From: Lachnospiraceae bacterium
GTDB taxonomy: Bacteria > Bacillota > Clostridia > Lachnospirales > Lachnospiraceae
DNA length: 64,000 nt
Direction: 5' to 3'
NCBI GenBank assembly: GCA_910574285.1
Contig: CAJTAL010000009.1
Location: 62,001-126,000 of the forward strand
Shown: one piece after another, positions 55,853 to 64,000 of the stretch
Layout of the letters: every line of letters begins with the position of its first letter
How positions within the stretch are numbered: position 1 is the first letter of the stretch
Program-made: the position numbers and the translations under genes
Notes under the pieces: generated by a model
Seen by the model: the letters and a program-made list of their open reading frames with translations, nothing else
Databases searched by the model: none
What the model was told of the DNA's origin: nothing

Positions 55853-55886
55853 ACGGATTAGTGTAAAAATAGACGGATCAGTGCAA
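55853..55886 (+). promoter_or_regulatory. Direct repeats upstream of the GH120 gene, probable AraC-family operator
   Basis: ACGGATTAGTGTAA (55853-55866) and ACGGATCAGTGCAA (55873-55886) match at 12 of 14 positions with a 20-base period, two helical turns. The second copy abuts the -35 region of a TAAAAT box at 55908-55913. This is the arrangement expected for an AraC-family activator, and one is encoded downstream. Confidence 0.7.
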
Positions 55887-55946
55887 GCGTAAAGTGTCAA
55901 AAGACGATAAAATGATAAATAAAAGTTGAGCAGGAGGATATATAGA

Positions 55947-57947
55947 ATGAAGATTTATGTTAACTGCGCTGCGCCCAGGCAGGGGAACGGCAGCAAGGAG
56001 ACTCCGTTTAAGTACATCAATGACGCCGCGAAGACGGCGAAACCGGGAGATGAGGTCATCGTTGCTCCGGGGATCTATCGGGAGTCTGTAGATCCGATAC
56101 ATGCAGGTACGAAGGAGGCGCGGATTGTTTACCGCAGTGAAGAGCCGTTAGGCGCCGAGATCACAGGAGCAGAGCCTGCCGTTGGATGGGAGAAATATCT
56201 GAATAATGTTTGGATATACCGGGTAGATAACGGTGTGTTCGGAAGCTATAATCCGTACACGACATTCGTGGGCGGCGACTGGTATTTCGCCCCGGTGGTA
56301 AGACATACGGGAGCCGTCTATCTCAACGACCGTCAGCTTTATGAGACGGAGACTCTGGAAGAATGTATCAGTGGCGAGGTATACGCGCCTTCATGGGAAC
56401 CCGAGTGGTCCGTATACAAGTGGTATACCGAGCAGGACGGCAATGAGACGGTAATCTATGCAAACTTCCAGGGAAAGAATCCTAACGAAGAGAAAGTGGA
56501 GATCAATGTCAGAAGAAATTGTTTTATGCCGTCAAAGACAGGAGTCGGTTATATCACTTTCAGCGGATTTAACGTGAATAAAGCCGCTACCACATGGGCG
56601 CCGCCGGCCGCTTATCAGGACGGCATGATCGGACCTCACTGGTCAAGGGGATGGATCATCGAGGATTGCGAGATCAGCAACAGTAAATGCAGCGGAATCT
56701 CTCTCGGCAAATATTATGATGAAGAGAACGATCATTATTTCACAATGAAGAAGGTAAAGAGTCCGACACAGATGGAGCGGGACGCCGTATGTCGGGGTCA
56801 GTATCATGGATGGACGAAGGAGACGGTGGGAAGCCATATCGTAAGACGCTGCCATATCCACCACTGTGAGCAGACCGGTATTGTCGGTCGTATGGGATGT
56901 GTGTTCAGCCTGATCGAGGACAACCATATCCATCATATCAATAATATGCAGCAGTTAGGCGGGGCGGAGATATCGGGGATCAAGCTTCATGCCGCGATTG
57001 ACGTAGTGATGCGCCGCAACCATATCCATCATTCTACCATGGGTATCTGGACGGACTGGGAAGCTCAGGGGACGCGTATTTCCCAGAATCTCCTTCATGA
57101 CAACCATTCTCCGGAAGGGACGCCGATGGCGGAAGGCGCAATGTGCAGCCAGGATATATTCGTGGAGGTAAGCCATGGTCCGACATTGATTGACAATAAC
57201 ATTATGCTTTCCAGAGCATCCGTGCGTATGGCGACGGAAGGCGTGGCATGCGTACATAACCTGATGCTTGGATCATTTACTGCGGTAGGGGCGGGAACCG
57301 ATCATTCCGACGACGAAGCGGGAAGACAGCCGCGTTATACTCCGTATCATATTCGTCACCGTACGGAGGTGGCAGGTTTCAGTACGATACTTCACGGGGA
57401 CGACCGAATCTATAACAACATCTTTGTCCAGAATTACCAGCCGATGGAAGACGCCGAAACCGCGAAGGAATTCGGGTATGATAATCAGACGGCAGGAACG
57501 GAAGTTTTTGGAGAATATCCGACCTATGATGAATGGATTGCCAATTTCGAGATGGACAAGCCGGCGGATATGCACAAACTGATGCCGTATCATTTCGGGC
57601 ATCTGCCTGTATGGATCAATGGAAACGCGTACTTTAACGGCGCGAAGGCGTCTGTTAAGGAAAAGTCCAATCTGGTAAACGTTCATGATCAGGCGACGGT
57701 AGAACTGGTCGAGCAGGACGGGGAATATTTCCTCAAGACCAATGTCTATGATCTGTTGGGCGAGTTCCAGTCGGGCATTATTAACAGCGATATTCTGGGA
57801 TATGCTTTTGAGCCTGAACAGAGATTTGAGAATCCGGACGGAACAGAGATTATCTTTACAGAGGATTATCTGGGTGAACACCGGGGTATTTCTGCAATTC
57901 CAGGACCTTTTGCTTCCAAAGAGTCTATCGGAAAGAAAATTTTATAA
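55947..57947 (+). CDS. Right-handed beta-helix glycosidase, GH120-like beta-xylosidase
   Basis: This 666-residue cytoplasmic (no signal peptide) protein has an N-terminal segment KIYVNCAAPRQGNGSKETPF and PGIYRESVDPI typical of right-handed parallel beta-helix carbohydrate enzymes. It has the conserved GIWTDWEAQGTRISQN and DIFVEVSHGP regions. These match the catalytic sites of GH120 beta-xylosidases, in which an Asp nucleophile and a Glu acid/base lie about 23 residues apart. Here Asp370 and Glu407 are 37 residues apart because of a 14-residue insertion. I chose ATG 55947 with AGGAGG upstream; an in-frame TTG at 55926 precedes it. Xylo-oligosaccharide cleavage is the likely role. Confidence 0.75.
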   Translation: MKIYVNCAAPRQGNGSKETPFKYINDAAKTAKPGDEVIVAPGIYRESVDPIHAGTKEARIVYRSEEPLGAEITGAEPAVGWEKYLNNVWIYRVDNGVFGSYNPYTTFVGGDWYFAPVVRHTGAVYLNDRQLYETETLEECISGEVYAPSWEPEWSVYKWYTEQDGNETVIYANFQGKNPNEEKVEINVRRNCFMPSKTGVGYITFSGFNVNKAATTWAPPAAYQDGMIGPHWSRGWIIEDCEISNSKCSGISLGKYYDEENDHYFTMKKVKSPTQMERDAVCRGQYHGWTKETVGSHIVRRCHIHHCEQTGIVGRMGCVFSLIEDNHIHHINNMQQLGGAEISGIKLHAAIDVVMRRNHIHHSTMGIWTDWEAQGTRISQNLLHDNHSPEGTPMAEGAMCSQDIFVEVSHGPTLIDNNIMLSRASVRMATEGVACVHNLMLGSFTAVGAGTDHSDDEAGRQPRYTPYHIRHRTEVAGFSTILHGDDRIYNNIFVQNYQPMEDAETAKEFGYDNQTAGTEVFGEYPTYDEWIANFEMDKPADMHKLMPYHFGHLPVWINGNAYFNGAKASVKEKSNLVNVHDQATVELVEQDGEYFLKTNVYDLLGEFQSGIINSDILGYAFEPEQRFENPDGTEIIFTEDYLGEHRGISAIPGPFASKESIGKKIL

Positions 57948-57959
57948 AAGACAGTTTCT

Positions 57960-57997
57960 GGGTAATACTGTTTTCAGTATTACCCGATATTTTTTAC
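57960..57997 (+). terminator. Terminator after the GH120 gene
   Basis: A perfect 11-bp stem (57960-57970 with 57975-57985) around TTTT is followed by a T-rich tract. Confidence 0.93.
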
Positions 57998-57998
57998 T

Positions 57999-58020
57999 TG
58001 TACAGTTAAAATATGTACAG
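57999..58020. repeat. Paired TGTACAG motifs upstream of the AraC gene
   Basis: TGTACAG occurs at 57999-58005 and 58014-58020. It lies 20 bases upstream of the AraC promoter -35 box and may be an autoregulatory site. Confidence 0.35.
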
Positions 58021-58039
58021 GCAGAATATCCGTTTTGAC

Positions 58040-58068
58040 TTGACAAAACAGACGGTCATTGTTATATA
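58040..58068 (+). promoter_or_regulatory. Sigma-A-type promoter for the AraC-family gene
   Basis: TTGACA (58040-58045, perfect) and TATATA (58063-58068) are separated by 17 bases, about 70 bases upstream of the start. Confidence 0.8.
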
Positions 58069-58137
58069 TGAGATATCTTTTAGTTTTCTAATTCTTTGCT
58101 TTGAGAAGCTTGTACGCACAACCAGGAAGGGAGTTCC

Positions 58138-59295
58138 ATGAGACGAGAACAGATTATGCTGAAAACCATAGTAATGCTGACTCAATTGCCAATCCATGTA
58201 TATGACAGGCAGGGGAAGGAGCTGGAGCAGTATGAGATTATGGAGAGAAACGGGGATGAATATGAAGGCGCTCTTATAAAGGAGATCAACCGGAGACTTA
58301 TGACGGAGGATGTCGTGACGATGGAGTACGATACAGTCCTTCCCGTGAGGATATACGGACTGAGAGGAGAGGAACGCAATTATTTGCTGGGTCCCTTTGC
58401 ATACGGCTCTCTGGACTCAAAGGATATAAAGGCATATATGAGACGCAGGAAGATAGAGGATTTCCCGAGGGTTCAGATCAGAGAAAGCCTGCTTGCCGCC
58501 AATTTGATTCTAAATGGGATCGCCGGCGGAGGGAGCGGAACGGATATGCTTGAAAGCCGTTCGGATGAGAATGAGGAAATCAGGATGTATTCCCTGGTCA
58601 ATGAAGAGCTGAGGCAGAGTGATAATTTCCAGTCTAATCATACCCACGACGAGGAGAATATCTTGTATCGGTATATTGAGCAGGGAGACGTAGAATATCT
58701 GAGGAAGAATTATGATTATATGTATCTGCGACATCCCATCATCTTGGAGGATGCTCATAAGAATGAAGAATATATGGCGGTAATCGGAATATCGCTGGCC
58801 TCACGCGCCGCTATCAGGGGAGGGCTGACGTCAAAGGAGGGTTTTCTGATTAACGATATCTATCTGAAGAAATTATCTGCATGCAGAACCATCGCAGAGA
58901 CGCATGATCTGTTGAAGGAAGCGTCTCTCTACTGCGCGGCGCAGGTAAGAAAAAAGCTGCGGGCAGGCCGGTGTAATCCCTATGTAGAGAGATGTAAGAA
59001 GCGGATCTTGTCCAGTATGCAGGAGACGGTGGGGGCGGGAGATCTTGCAAAGGAGACGGGGCTTTCGATGGATTACCTTTCGAAGCTTTTCAGACGGTAT
59101 GAAGGAGTTTCAGTCACGGAATATATCCTGAATGTCAAGATAGAGGCGGCCTGTAATATGCTGAAATATTCGGACAGGCAGATCGGCGCTATCGCAGACT
59201 ACTTAAGCTTCGGCAGTCTGAGCTATTTCAGCAGGGTATTTAAAAGGAAGACGGGAATGTCTCCGCAGCAGTACCGTAAAAATATCTTACGATAA
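58138..59295 (+). CDS. AraC-family transcriptional regulator
   Basis: This 385-residue protein has a C-terminal AraC/XylS DNA-binding domain. Two helix-turn-helix units are visible: GDLAKETGLSMDYLSKLFRR and IGAIADYLSFGSLSYFSRVF, then KRKTGMSPQQYRKN. The N-terminal ~280 residues are a sensor of no family I recognise, with an RGLRGEERNYLLGPF region but no evident cupin. The gene lies between the GH120 gene and the sugar ABC transporter and has its own promoter. It is the natural candidate to bind the direct repeats at 55853-55886 and probably activates the xylosidase. Confidence 0.92.
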   Translation: MRREQIMLKTIVMLTQLPIHVYDRQGKELEQYEIMERNGDEYEGALIKEINRRLMTEDVVTMEYDTVLPVRIYGLRGEERNYLLGPFAYGSLDSKDIKAYMRRRKIEDFPRVQIRESLLAANLILNGIAGGGSGTDMLESRSDENEEIRMYSLVNEELRQSDNFQSNHTHDEENILYRYIEQGDVEYLRKNYDYMYLRHPIILEDAHKNEEYMAVIGISLASRAAIRGGLTSKEGFLINDIYLKKLSACRTIAETHDLLKEASLYCAAQVRKKLRAGRCNPYVERCKKRILSSMQETVGAGDLAKETGLSMDYLSKLFRRYEGVSVTEYILNVKIEAACNMLKYSDRQIGAIADYLSFGSLSYFSRVFKRKTGMSPQQYRKNILR

Positions 59296-59371
59296 TTATG
59301 CATGAATACACGTTTAAAATGTGGAAAATTTCTCTAAGGTAAGATTTTTATAGAAAATAGACATTTTATTT

Positions 59372-59411
59372 TATGGGCATAAAAAAATATTGATGTTATG
59401 ATATGCCCATA
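59372..59411. promoter_or_regulatory. Perfect inverted repeat over the sugar-ABC transporter promoter
   Basis: TATGGGCATA (59372-59381) and TATGCCCATA (59402-59411) are a perfect 10-bp inverted repeat with a 20-base spacing. The second half overlaps a TATGAT -10-like sequence, so a repressor or activator could bind here. Confidence 0.55.
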
Positions 59412-59457
59412 ATACACTCGGTATTAAACCGGAGTCGCATAAGAAGGAGGAAAAAAG

Positions 59458-60804
59458 ATGAAGAAAAGATTTGCAAGGATTATGGCGCTCTCCATGGCGG
59501 CAGTAATGACTGCTTCGCTGGCGGCATGCGGCGGCGGAGGCGGCGACAGTAGCGGAGACGGTGACGGCGGCAGCGGCAGCGATTCAGACGGCAAGAAAGA
59601 GATTACATATTGGAATATCGGGGTTGAGAGCCCAGATAAGGATGTTATCACAAAAGCGGTGGAGAAATTTAATTCAGAGACAGAATCCGGATACACGGTA
59701 ACGAGCGTACCTACCCAGAACGATACATATAAGGAGAAGTTGGTAGTTGCCATGAGTTCAGGAGAGTGCCCGGATATGTACTCTTGTTGGTCGGGAGGTC
59801 CAATGTATGAATATATAGATTCTGGTTTCGGTCAGCCAATCGACGATCTGTTCAATGCATCTGACATTAAGGATAAGCTGATGGGGTCGGCAGTCGGTCA
59901 GGCTTCCTATAACGGCCATATCTATGCTGTGCCTTATCAGAATGTATCTATGTCTGGTATCTTTTATAATAAAGAAATGTTTGAAAAGTTTAAGCTGAAA
60001 GAACCAGAGACTCTGGCAGATTTGGAAGCGATCTGTGATACTCTGAAAAAAAATGATATTACGCCGTTTGCGTTGGCAAACAGCTCTAAGTGGACCGGTT
60101 CTATGTACTATATGAATCTTGCCGCACGATATGGCGGACTAGAACCATTTCAGAAAGCGGTTGCCGGAGAAGGGAAGTTCACCGATGAGTGCTTCATCAA
60201 GGCCGGAGAGAAGATTCAGGAGTGGGTTGAAGCCGGGTACTTCCCGGACGGCGTAAATTCCCTGAGTGAGGATGACGGTCAGGCGAAACAGCTGATGTAT
60301 CAGGAAACGGCAGGTATGCTGCTATGTGGTTCCTGGTATACGGGTACATTCGCAACAGACAGCGCTGAATTCTATGAAAAGATCGGATGGTTCCCATTCC
60401 CTGCAATCGAAGAATGTGATGTAGATCCGTCTATTATGATCGGTACGGTTGGCGACCAGTTTATCGTATTCAATTGCGAAGGTGAGAAACTGAAAGCAGC
60501 TTTTGAATGTGCGGAAGCACATCTATCCGATGAAGTTATAGATTTTGAGGTGGAAAACGGAAAGATCCCTCCGATTGTAGGAATTGAGGATAAGCTTACG
60601 GATTCTGTCACAAAGGAAGTTGTAGAGGCAGCAAACAATGCATCGGAGATTCAATTATGGTATGACCAGTATCTGCCGCCGGCAGTCGCAACTGCTCACT
60701 TAGACGGATTACAGGAGGTATTTGGCCTGACCAAGACGCCTCAGGAGGCTCAGGAAGCTATGCAGAAAGCGATGGATGATTATCTGGCAAATAAGGCAGA
60801 GTAG
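59458..60804 (+). CDS. Sugar ABC transporter substrate-binding lipoprotein
   Basis: This 448-residue lipoprotein has a signal peptide (KKRFARIMALSMAAVMTASL) and the lipobox LAAC near residue 24. A Gly/Ser/Asp-rich spacer of about 20 residues follows, then a family-1 solute-binding fold starting KEITYWNIGVESPDKDVI. It has the pocket-like residues expected of an oligosaccharide-binding protein. The two permease genes downstream make this a CUT1-type sugar importer. A terminator-like hairpin after the gene suggests higher expression than the permeases. The ligand is probably xylo-oligosaccharide, inferred from the neighbouring GH120 gene. Confidence 0.93.
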   Translation: MKKRFARIMALSMAAVMTASLAACGGGGGDSSGDGDGGSGSDSDGKKEITYWNIGVESPDKDVITKAVEKFNSETESGYTVTSVPTQNDTYKEKLVVAMSSGECPDMYSCWSGGPMYEYIDSGFGQPIDDLFNASDIKDKLMGSAVGQASYNGHIYAVPYQNVSMSGIFYNKEMFEKFKLKEPETLADLEAICDTLKKNDITPFALANSSKWTGSMYYMNLAARYGGLEPFQKAVAGEGKFTDECFIKAGEKIQEWVEAGYFPDGVNSLSEDDGQAKQLMYQETAGMLLCGSWYTGTFATDSAEFYEKIGWFPFPAIEECDVDPSIMIGTVGDQFIVFNCEGEKLKAAFECAEAHLSDEVIDFEVENGKIPPIVGIEDKLTDSVTKEVVEAANNASEIQLWYDQYLPPAVATAHLDGLQEVFGLTKTPQEAQEAMQKAMDDYLANKAE

Positions 60805-60819
60805 AGTGTGTTGACAGGA

Positions 60820-60847
60820 AAGGACTCTGAAAGCAGAGTCCTTTTTT
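60820..60847 (+). terminator. Terminator/attenuator between binding protein and permeases
   Basis: AAGGACTCTG (60820-60829) pairs with CAGAGTCCTT (60834-60843) around AAAG and is followed by TTTT. It is positioned to reduce read-through to the permease genes. Confidence 0.85.
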
Positions 60848-60891
60848 AAAAGATTTCTGAGAGTGAATTTCGGATAAAGGAGGGGTTAGAA

Positions 60892-61794
60892 ATGAATGGT
60901 ACAGAGATTTCTCTGGAGAAATTAAGGCAGAGAGATACAAGAAGGGTCGCGGCGTTGTTTTTGGCGCCGGTGGCAATATTAATGGCGGTTTATATCATTT
61001 ACCCGATCGTAGATACTTTTATAACAAGTACATATCAGTGGAACGGAATCTCGGCTGCGAAGAAATTTATCGGAGTTAATAACTGGAAGACGTTAATAGC
61101 AGATTCCAGTTTCTGGATTGCATTCCGTAATAATTTTGTGATCATGGTGTTGTCTATCTGTATTCAGATTCCCATTGGACTTGCACTGGCAACATTCCTT
61201 GATTTTGGTGGAAAGAGACTCACTGTATTCAAGGTTATCTGGTTTATCCCGCTTCTGATGTCGTCAGTTGCAATTGGTTTTCTCTTTACTTATGCTCTGG
61301 CGACCAACGGAGGACTGGTAAGTACAATCTCCGGCTGGTTCGGAGGAGGAAATGTTGATCTTCTTGGTAATCCCAAGACGGCGCTTCTGACGGTTATAGC
61401 GGTTATCTGCTGGCAGTTTACACCATTCTATATGGTATACTTCATGGCGGCGTTCACAAATATTCCGTATGATGTCTTCGAGGCTGCGAGGATAGACGGA
61501 GCTACCAGAGGACAGTATTTCTGGAAGATAGCATTTCCACTTCTGGTTCCATCCATGAAGAGCGCTGCGATCCTGTCGATGGTAGGTTCTCTGAAGTATT
61601 TCGACCTGATCTACGTTATGACAGGAGGCGGTCCTGGTACGTCAACGGAATTGATGGCTACTTATATGTATAAGCAGTCTTTTAGCACCTTTAACATGGG
61701 TTATGGTTCCGCCGTGGCGGGAGGAATGTTTATCCTGATCTCCATGGTATCGCTGATTACTATGAAGATTTTGAATGGGAAAGAGGAGGCGTAA
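60892..61794 (+). CDS. Sugar ABC transporter permease (MalF-type)
   Basis: This 300-residue permease has six membrane helices and the EAA loop DVFEAARIDGATRGQYFWKI followed by AFPLLVPSMKSAAI. That is the CUT1-family coupling motif for an ATPase. The N-terminus RQRDTRRVAALFLAPVAI is typical. It is preceded by an AGGAGGGG site. The second permease gene starts 6 bases after its stop. Confidence 0.95.
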   Translation: MNGTEISLEKLRQRDTRRVAALFLAPVAILMAVYIIYPIVDTFITSTYQWNGISAAKKFIGVNNWKTLIADSSFWIAFRNNFVIMVLSICIQIPIGLALATFLDFGGKRLTVFKVIWFIPLLMSSVAIGFLFTYALATNGGLVSTISGWFGGGNVDLLGNPKTALLTVIAVICWQFTPFYMVYFMAAFTNIPYDVFEAARIDGATRGQYFWKIAFPLLVPSMKSAAILSMVGSLKYFDLIYVMTGGGPGTSTELMATYMYKQSFSTFNMGYGSAVAGGMFILISMVSLITMKILNGKEEA

Positions 61795-61799
61795 GTAAT

Positions 61800-62648
61800 A
61801 TGGATCAATATAAGAAGAATAAACAAAAGAGTATTATATGCTGGGTGATTGCGTTTGCTTTAGCGATTTTTTACATGCTTGTTTCATTTATGCCTTTTAT
61901 ATTTATGGTGCTGAACTCCTTCAAAGAGAAGTTTGAAATGCTTACGAAGGGGGTTTTTAACCTTCCAGATTCTTTGAATTTTTCTAATTATACAGAGGTT
62001 CTGACGGGTGGATTTGGGAAATATTTTATGAATAGTGTGATTGTACTGACAATTTCACTAATCCTTTTGTTATTCATCTCAGCATGCGCGTCTTATCCGT
62101 TGGCAAGATTCAAGTTTAAGTTGGCAGGCCCCATCTACGCAGGGATTGTAGCCTGTATGTCGATTCCGGTACATATCACGCTGATTCCGGTATTCAAGAT
62201 GAGCAGGGCTACGGGATTATATGACAGCATCTGGGCTTTGATCGGACCATATATCGCATTTGCAGTACCGATTTCCGTCTTCATTCTTACCAGCTTCATG
62301 AAGGGAATCCCAAGAGAAATCGAGGAGTCGGCAGAGATCGACGGCTGCGGGAAGATTCAGATGTTTTTCTCAATTATCCTTCCTTTGGCCAAACCGGGAC
62401 TTGCAACGCTGGCAATTTATAATGGTGTAAATATGTGGAATGAATTTTCATTCGCCTATACATTGACACAGTCGTCAGAAAATCGTACGCTGCCGTTAGC
62501 AATATGGGAATTCCAGGGACAGTATTCTATGAATACGCCGATGATTATGGCAGTTTTAACTTTGACGCTCTTGCCGATGATCGTCATGTTTATTATTTTC
62601 CAGGATAAACTGGTGAAGGGTATGACGGCAGGCGCTGTAAAGGGTTAA
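61800..62648 (+). CDS. Sugar ABC transporter permease (MalG-type)
   Basis: This 282-residue permease has six helices and the EAA loop REIEESAEIDGCGKIQMFFS followed by IILPLAKPGLATLAI. It is the partner of the preceding MalF-type protein. No ATPase gene lies in the window, so a shared MsiK/UgpC-type ATPase encoded elsewhere is likely. A GAGGAGG site lies upstream and a terminator follows. Confidence 0.95.
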   Translation: MDQYKKNKQKSIICWVIAFALAIFYMLVSFMPFIFMVLNSFKEKFEMLTKGVFNLPDSLNFSNYTEVLTGGFGKYFMNSVIVLTISLILLLFISACASYPLARFKFKLAGPIYAGIVACMSIPVHITLIPVFKMSRATGLYDSIWALIGPYIAFAVPISVFILTSFMKGIPREIEESAEIDGCGKIQMFFSIILPLAKPGLATLAIYNGVNMWNEFSFAYTLTQSSENRTLPLAIWEFQGQYSMNTPMIMAVLTLTLLPMIVMFIIFQDKLVKGMTAGAVKG

Positions 62649-62655
62649 GAGATAC

Positions 62656-62692
62656 AAAAAGAGCAGCATGCAAAGCATGGCGCTCTTTTTCT
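62656..62692 (+). terminator. Terminator after the transporter permeases
   Basis: AAAAAGAGC (62656-62664) pairs with GCTCTTTTT (62682-62690), with an inner GCATGC-AAA-GCATG stem extension. Confidence 0.9.
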
Positions 62693-62729
62693 CAATACAG
62701 ATGTCGGATCTTTTGAGGAAAAAGTGATT

Positions 62730-64000
62730 ATGAAGAGATGGAAAGAACGAATCAGCAGATGGAAATTTGATAGAAAAATGCAGGCGCTTATCATTATGTC
62801 CATTACGTTTACAACATTGATTGTTCTGGTTATATCGACGGTATCATCCGTAACATCGTTGAAAACAAAATCAATCGAATTACTGCAGGATAAGAACGCC
62901 TCGCTGGCAGAAAACTATCAGAATATGCTGGAAGAATATAAGGCGATGAGTATTGCCCTGGTCATTGACCAGTCTGTGCAGCGTTATTTGAGATGCCAGG
63001 ATAAGCAAAATGTGGAATATGCACAGGCAGTCGTGGAAGCAAATAATGTCCTTTCAAGCAGTCTGAATATGTCTGCAGATCTTAATTTTATCGCAGTCGT
63101 CAGCTATCAAATGGAAGATTATCTCTACAGAGGGAAGATGGCGATATCCGCGTCGGACTCCCAACAGGCGTATGAGCAGGATTTTCGGCAGAGTAAGAAT
63201 GGTCAGAACAGCACGCTGAAAATAGGATTTTCTAACGCGTATCTTAAAGGAAAGCAGTATACGGTAAACGTGTATTTTCCTATCTATAGTTTGGAGCGGG
63301 TTATGGAGGAGCGGGGACTTTTGTGTATGAACTATTCCAATCCTGTCCTGAACCAGATCATCAATGAGGAAGAAGGCGGGCAGAGGACGAAAGTAGTGGA
63401 TACGGACGGCGGAGTTGTAGCGGCGGGAGATATAGAGGAGATAGGGACGACCGTAGATTATATTGACAGCCTTATAAAGGAGCAGGGAATTTTTAAGCAG
63501 AAAGGCAGAATCTATATCTACCAGAAAGTCCGTGGATGGAACTTCTATATTGTCAGCAGTATTGCGTCTATTGAACTTTACCGGCCAAGTATCCGTACGA
63601 TCAGCCTTATGATATGGATTCTGTTGATTTTAATAGTTGTCAGCTATATGGTCGTAAAAAGGGTGATCAGAAGAGTGTATCATCCGTTAGATAATGTGGT
63701 ACGGAAGATGGATGACGTTGCGTCGGGGGCGTTGTCTGTCAGGATTGACGAGGGAGTTATGGGTGAGGATTTTGTAAAGCTTGCGACGGGTTTTAACTCT
63801 ATGATGGAAGAAATCCTGGTGCTCATGGAGCAGGTAAAGCAGGAGCAGCATCAGATTGAGCAGATTCGTTTTAATTCCCTGCAGTCTCAGATACAGCCTC
63901 ATTTCCTTTATAATACGCTGGATTGTATCCATTGGCAGGCGGTGTCGGACGGAAATCAGGAGATATCCACGCTTGTGAAAGCATTGGCAAGATATTACAG
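62730..64000 (+). CDS. YesM-type sensor histidine kinase (3' end outside window)
   Basis: About 423 residues are visible and the frame runs off the window. Membrane helices flank an extracellular domain (about 20-42 and 290-312). A HAMP-like region follows (YHPLDNVVRKMDDVASG). The His_kinase domain begins LQSQIQPHFLYNTLDCIHW, with the phospho-accepting His391. YesM kinases pair with YesN-type AraC response regulators and control sugar transport. The partner regulator is expected beyond the right edge. It starts 38 bases after the transporter terminator, so it may be transcribed separately. Confidence 0.93.
   Translation, partial: MKRWKERISRWKFDRKMQALIIMSITFTTLIVLVISTVSSVTSLKTKSIELLQDKNASLAENYQNMLEEYKAMSIALVIDQSVQRYLRCQDKQNVEYAQAVVEANNVLSSSLNMSADLNFIAVVSYQMEDYLYRGKMAISASDSQQAYEQDFRQSKNGQNSTLKIGFSNAYLKGKQYTVNVYFPIYSLERVMEERGLLCMNYSNPVLNQIINEEEGGQRTKVVDTDGGVVAAGDIEEIGTTVDYIDSLIKEQGIFKQKGRIYIYQKVRGWNFYIVSSIASIELYRPSIRTISLMIWILLILIVVSYMVVKRVIRRVYHPLDNVVRKMDDVASGALSVRIDEGVMGEDFVKLATGFNSMMEEILVLMEQVKQEQHQIEQIRFNSLQSQIQPHFLYNTLDCIHWQAVSDGNQEISTLVKALARYY

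Noticed and set aside
1-64000. tRNA, rRNA or CRISPR features
   Set aside because: No cloverleaf, rRNA segment or regularly spaced repeat array was found by reading.

Overview
The window looks like chromosomal DNA of a spore-forming, gut-type Firmicute, most probably a Lachnospiraceae member (Clostridia). This rests on strong AGGAGG-type ribosome binding sites, TTGACA/TATAAT promoters, a YlbJ-type sporulation membrane protein beside rsmD-coaD, a prolyl-tRNA editing protein, GHKL/LytTR regulators, a YesM-type kinase and a clostridial-style NRPS. No rRNA, tRNA, CRISPR array or complete insertion sequence was seen. The assignment is an inference from gene content.

Layout. (1) 1-1.7 kb is the end of an integrated element: the C-terminal part of a large serine recombinase and two small membrane-protein genes. 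It abuts a NitT/TauT-type ABC permease whose last part has been replaced, so an attachment-site junction probably lies near 1710-1720. (2) 1.6-17.9 kb is mostly housekeeping: the ABC remnant, queH, argH (with a GATA repeat in its leader), asd, a MATE pump, a solute-binding lipoprotein paired with a chemoreceptor, ppk, topB, a hexapeptide-repeat protein, a beta-hydroxyacid dehydrogenase and mgsA. (3) 18.0-24.6 kb is a complete four-gene Wadjet (JetABCD) plasmid-defence operon. (4) 24.6-29.4 kb holds a ClC channel/antiporter, a GHKL kinase with its LytTR regulator, and a divergent orphan LytTR regulator. (5) 29.4-41.8 kb is the most unusual region. It holds a Na+/H+-type antiporter, a membrane PP2C (SpoIIE-type) phosphatase, a STAS anti-sigma antagonist, a 6.8-kb two-module NRPS ending in a thioester reductase domain, a MATE transporter fused to an RsbW-like kinase domain, and a separate convergent RsbW-like protein. 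(6) 41.9-55.9 kb holds an Fe-S protein, a GNAT, a VOC protein, an unrecognised gene, Maf, a tandem PII-like protein with a DUF1538 membrane protein, a prolyl-tRNA editing protein, an ABC-class ATPase, rsmD-coaD, a coiled-coil protein, YlbJ, an aminoacyl-histidine dipeptidase and an M23 peptidase. (7) 55.9-64.0 kb is a xylo-oligosaccharide-type locus: a GH120-like beta-xylosidase, an AraC regulator, a sugar ABC transporter without its own ATPase, and a YesM-type kinase cut by the window end.

How the genes work together. The NRPS order (partial C)-A-T-C-A-T-R predicts a dipeptide released reductively as an aldehyde, the known route to gut clostridial peptide aldehydes and pyrazinones. Around it sit all the parts of a partner-switching circuit: phosphatase, antagonist and kinase. 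One kinase domain is welded to the putative exporter, which suggests that export or membrane state feeds back on a sigma factor or other partner encoded elsewhere. JetA-D would form an SMC-like loop-extruding complex that cleaves circular plasmids. The xylosidase locus carries a direct repeat resembling an AraC operator and a perfect inverted repeat over the transporter promoter, so its control elements can be read from the sequence.
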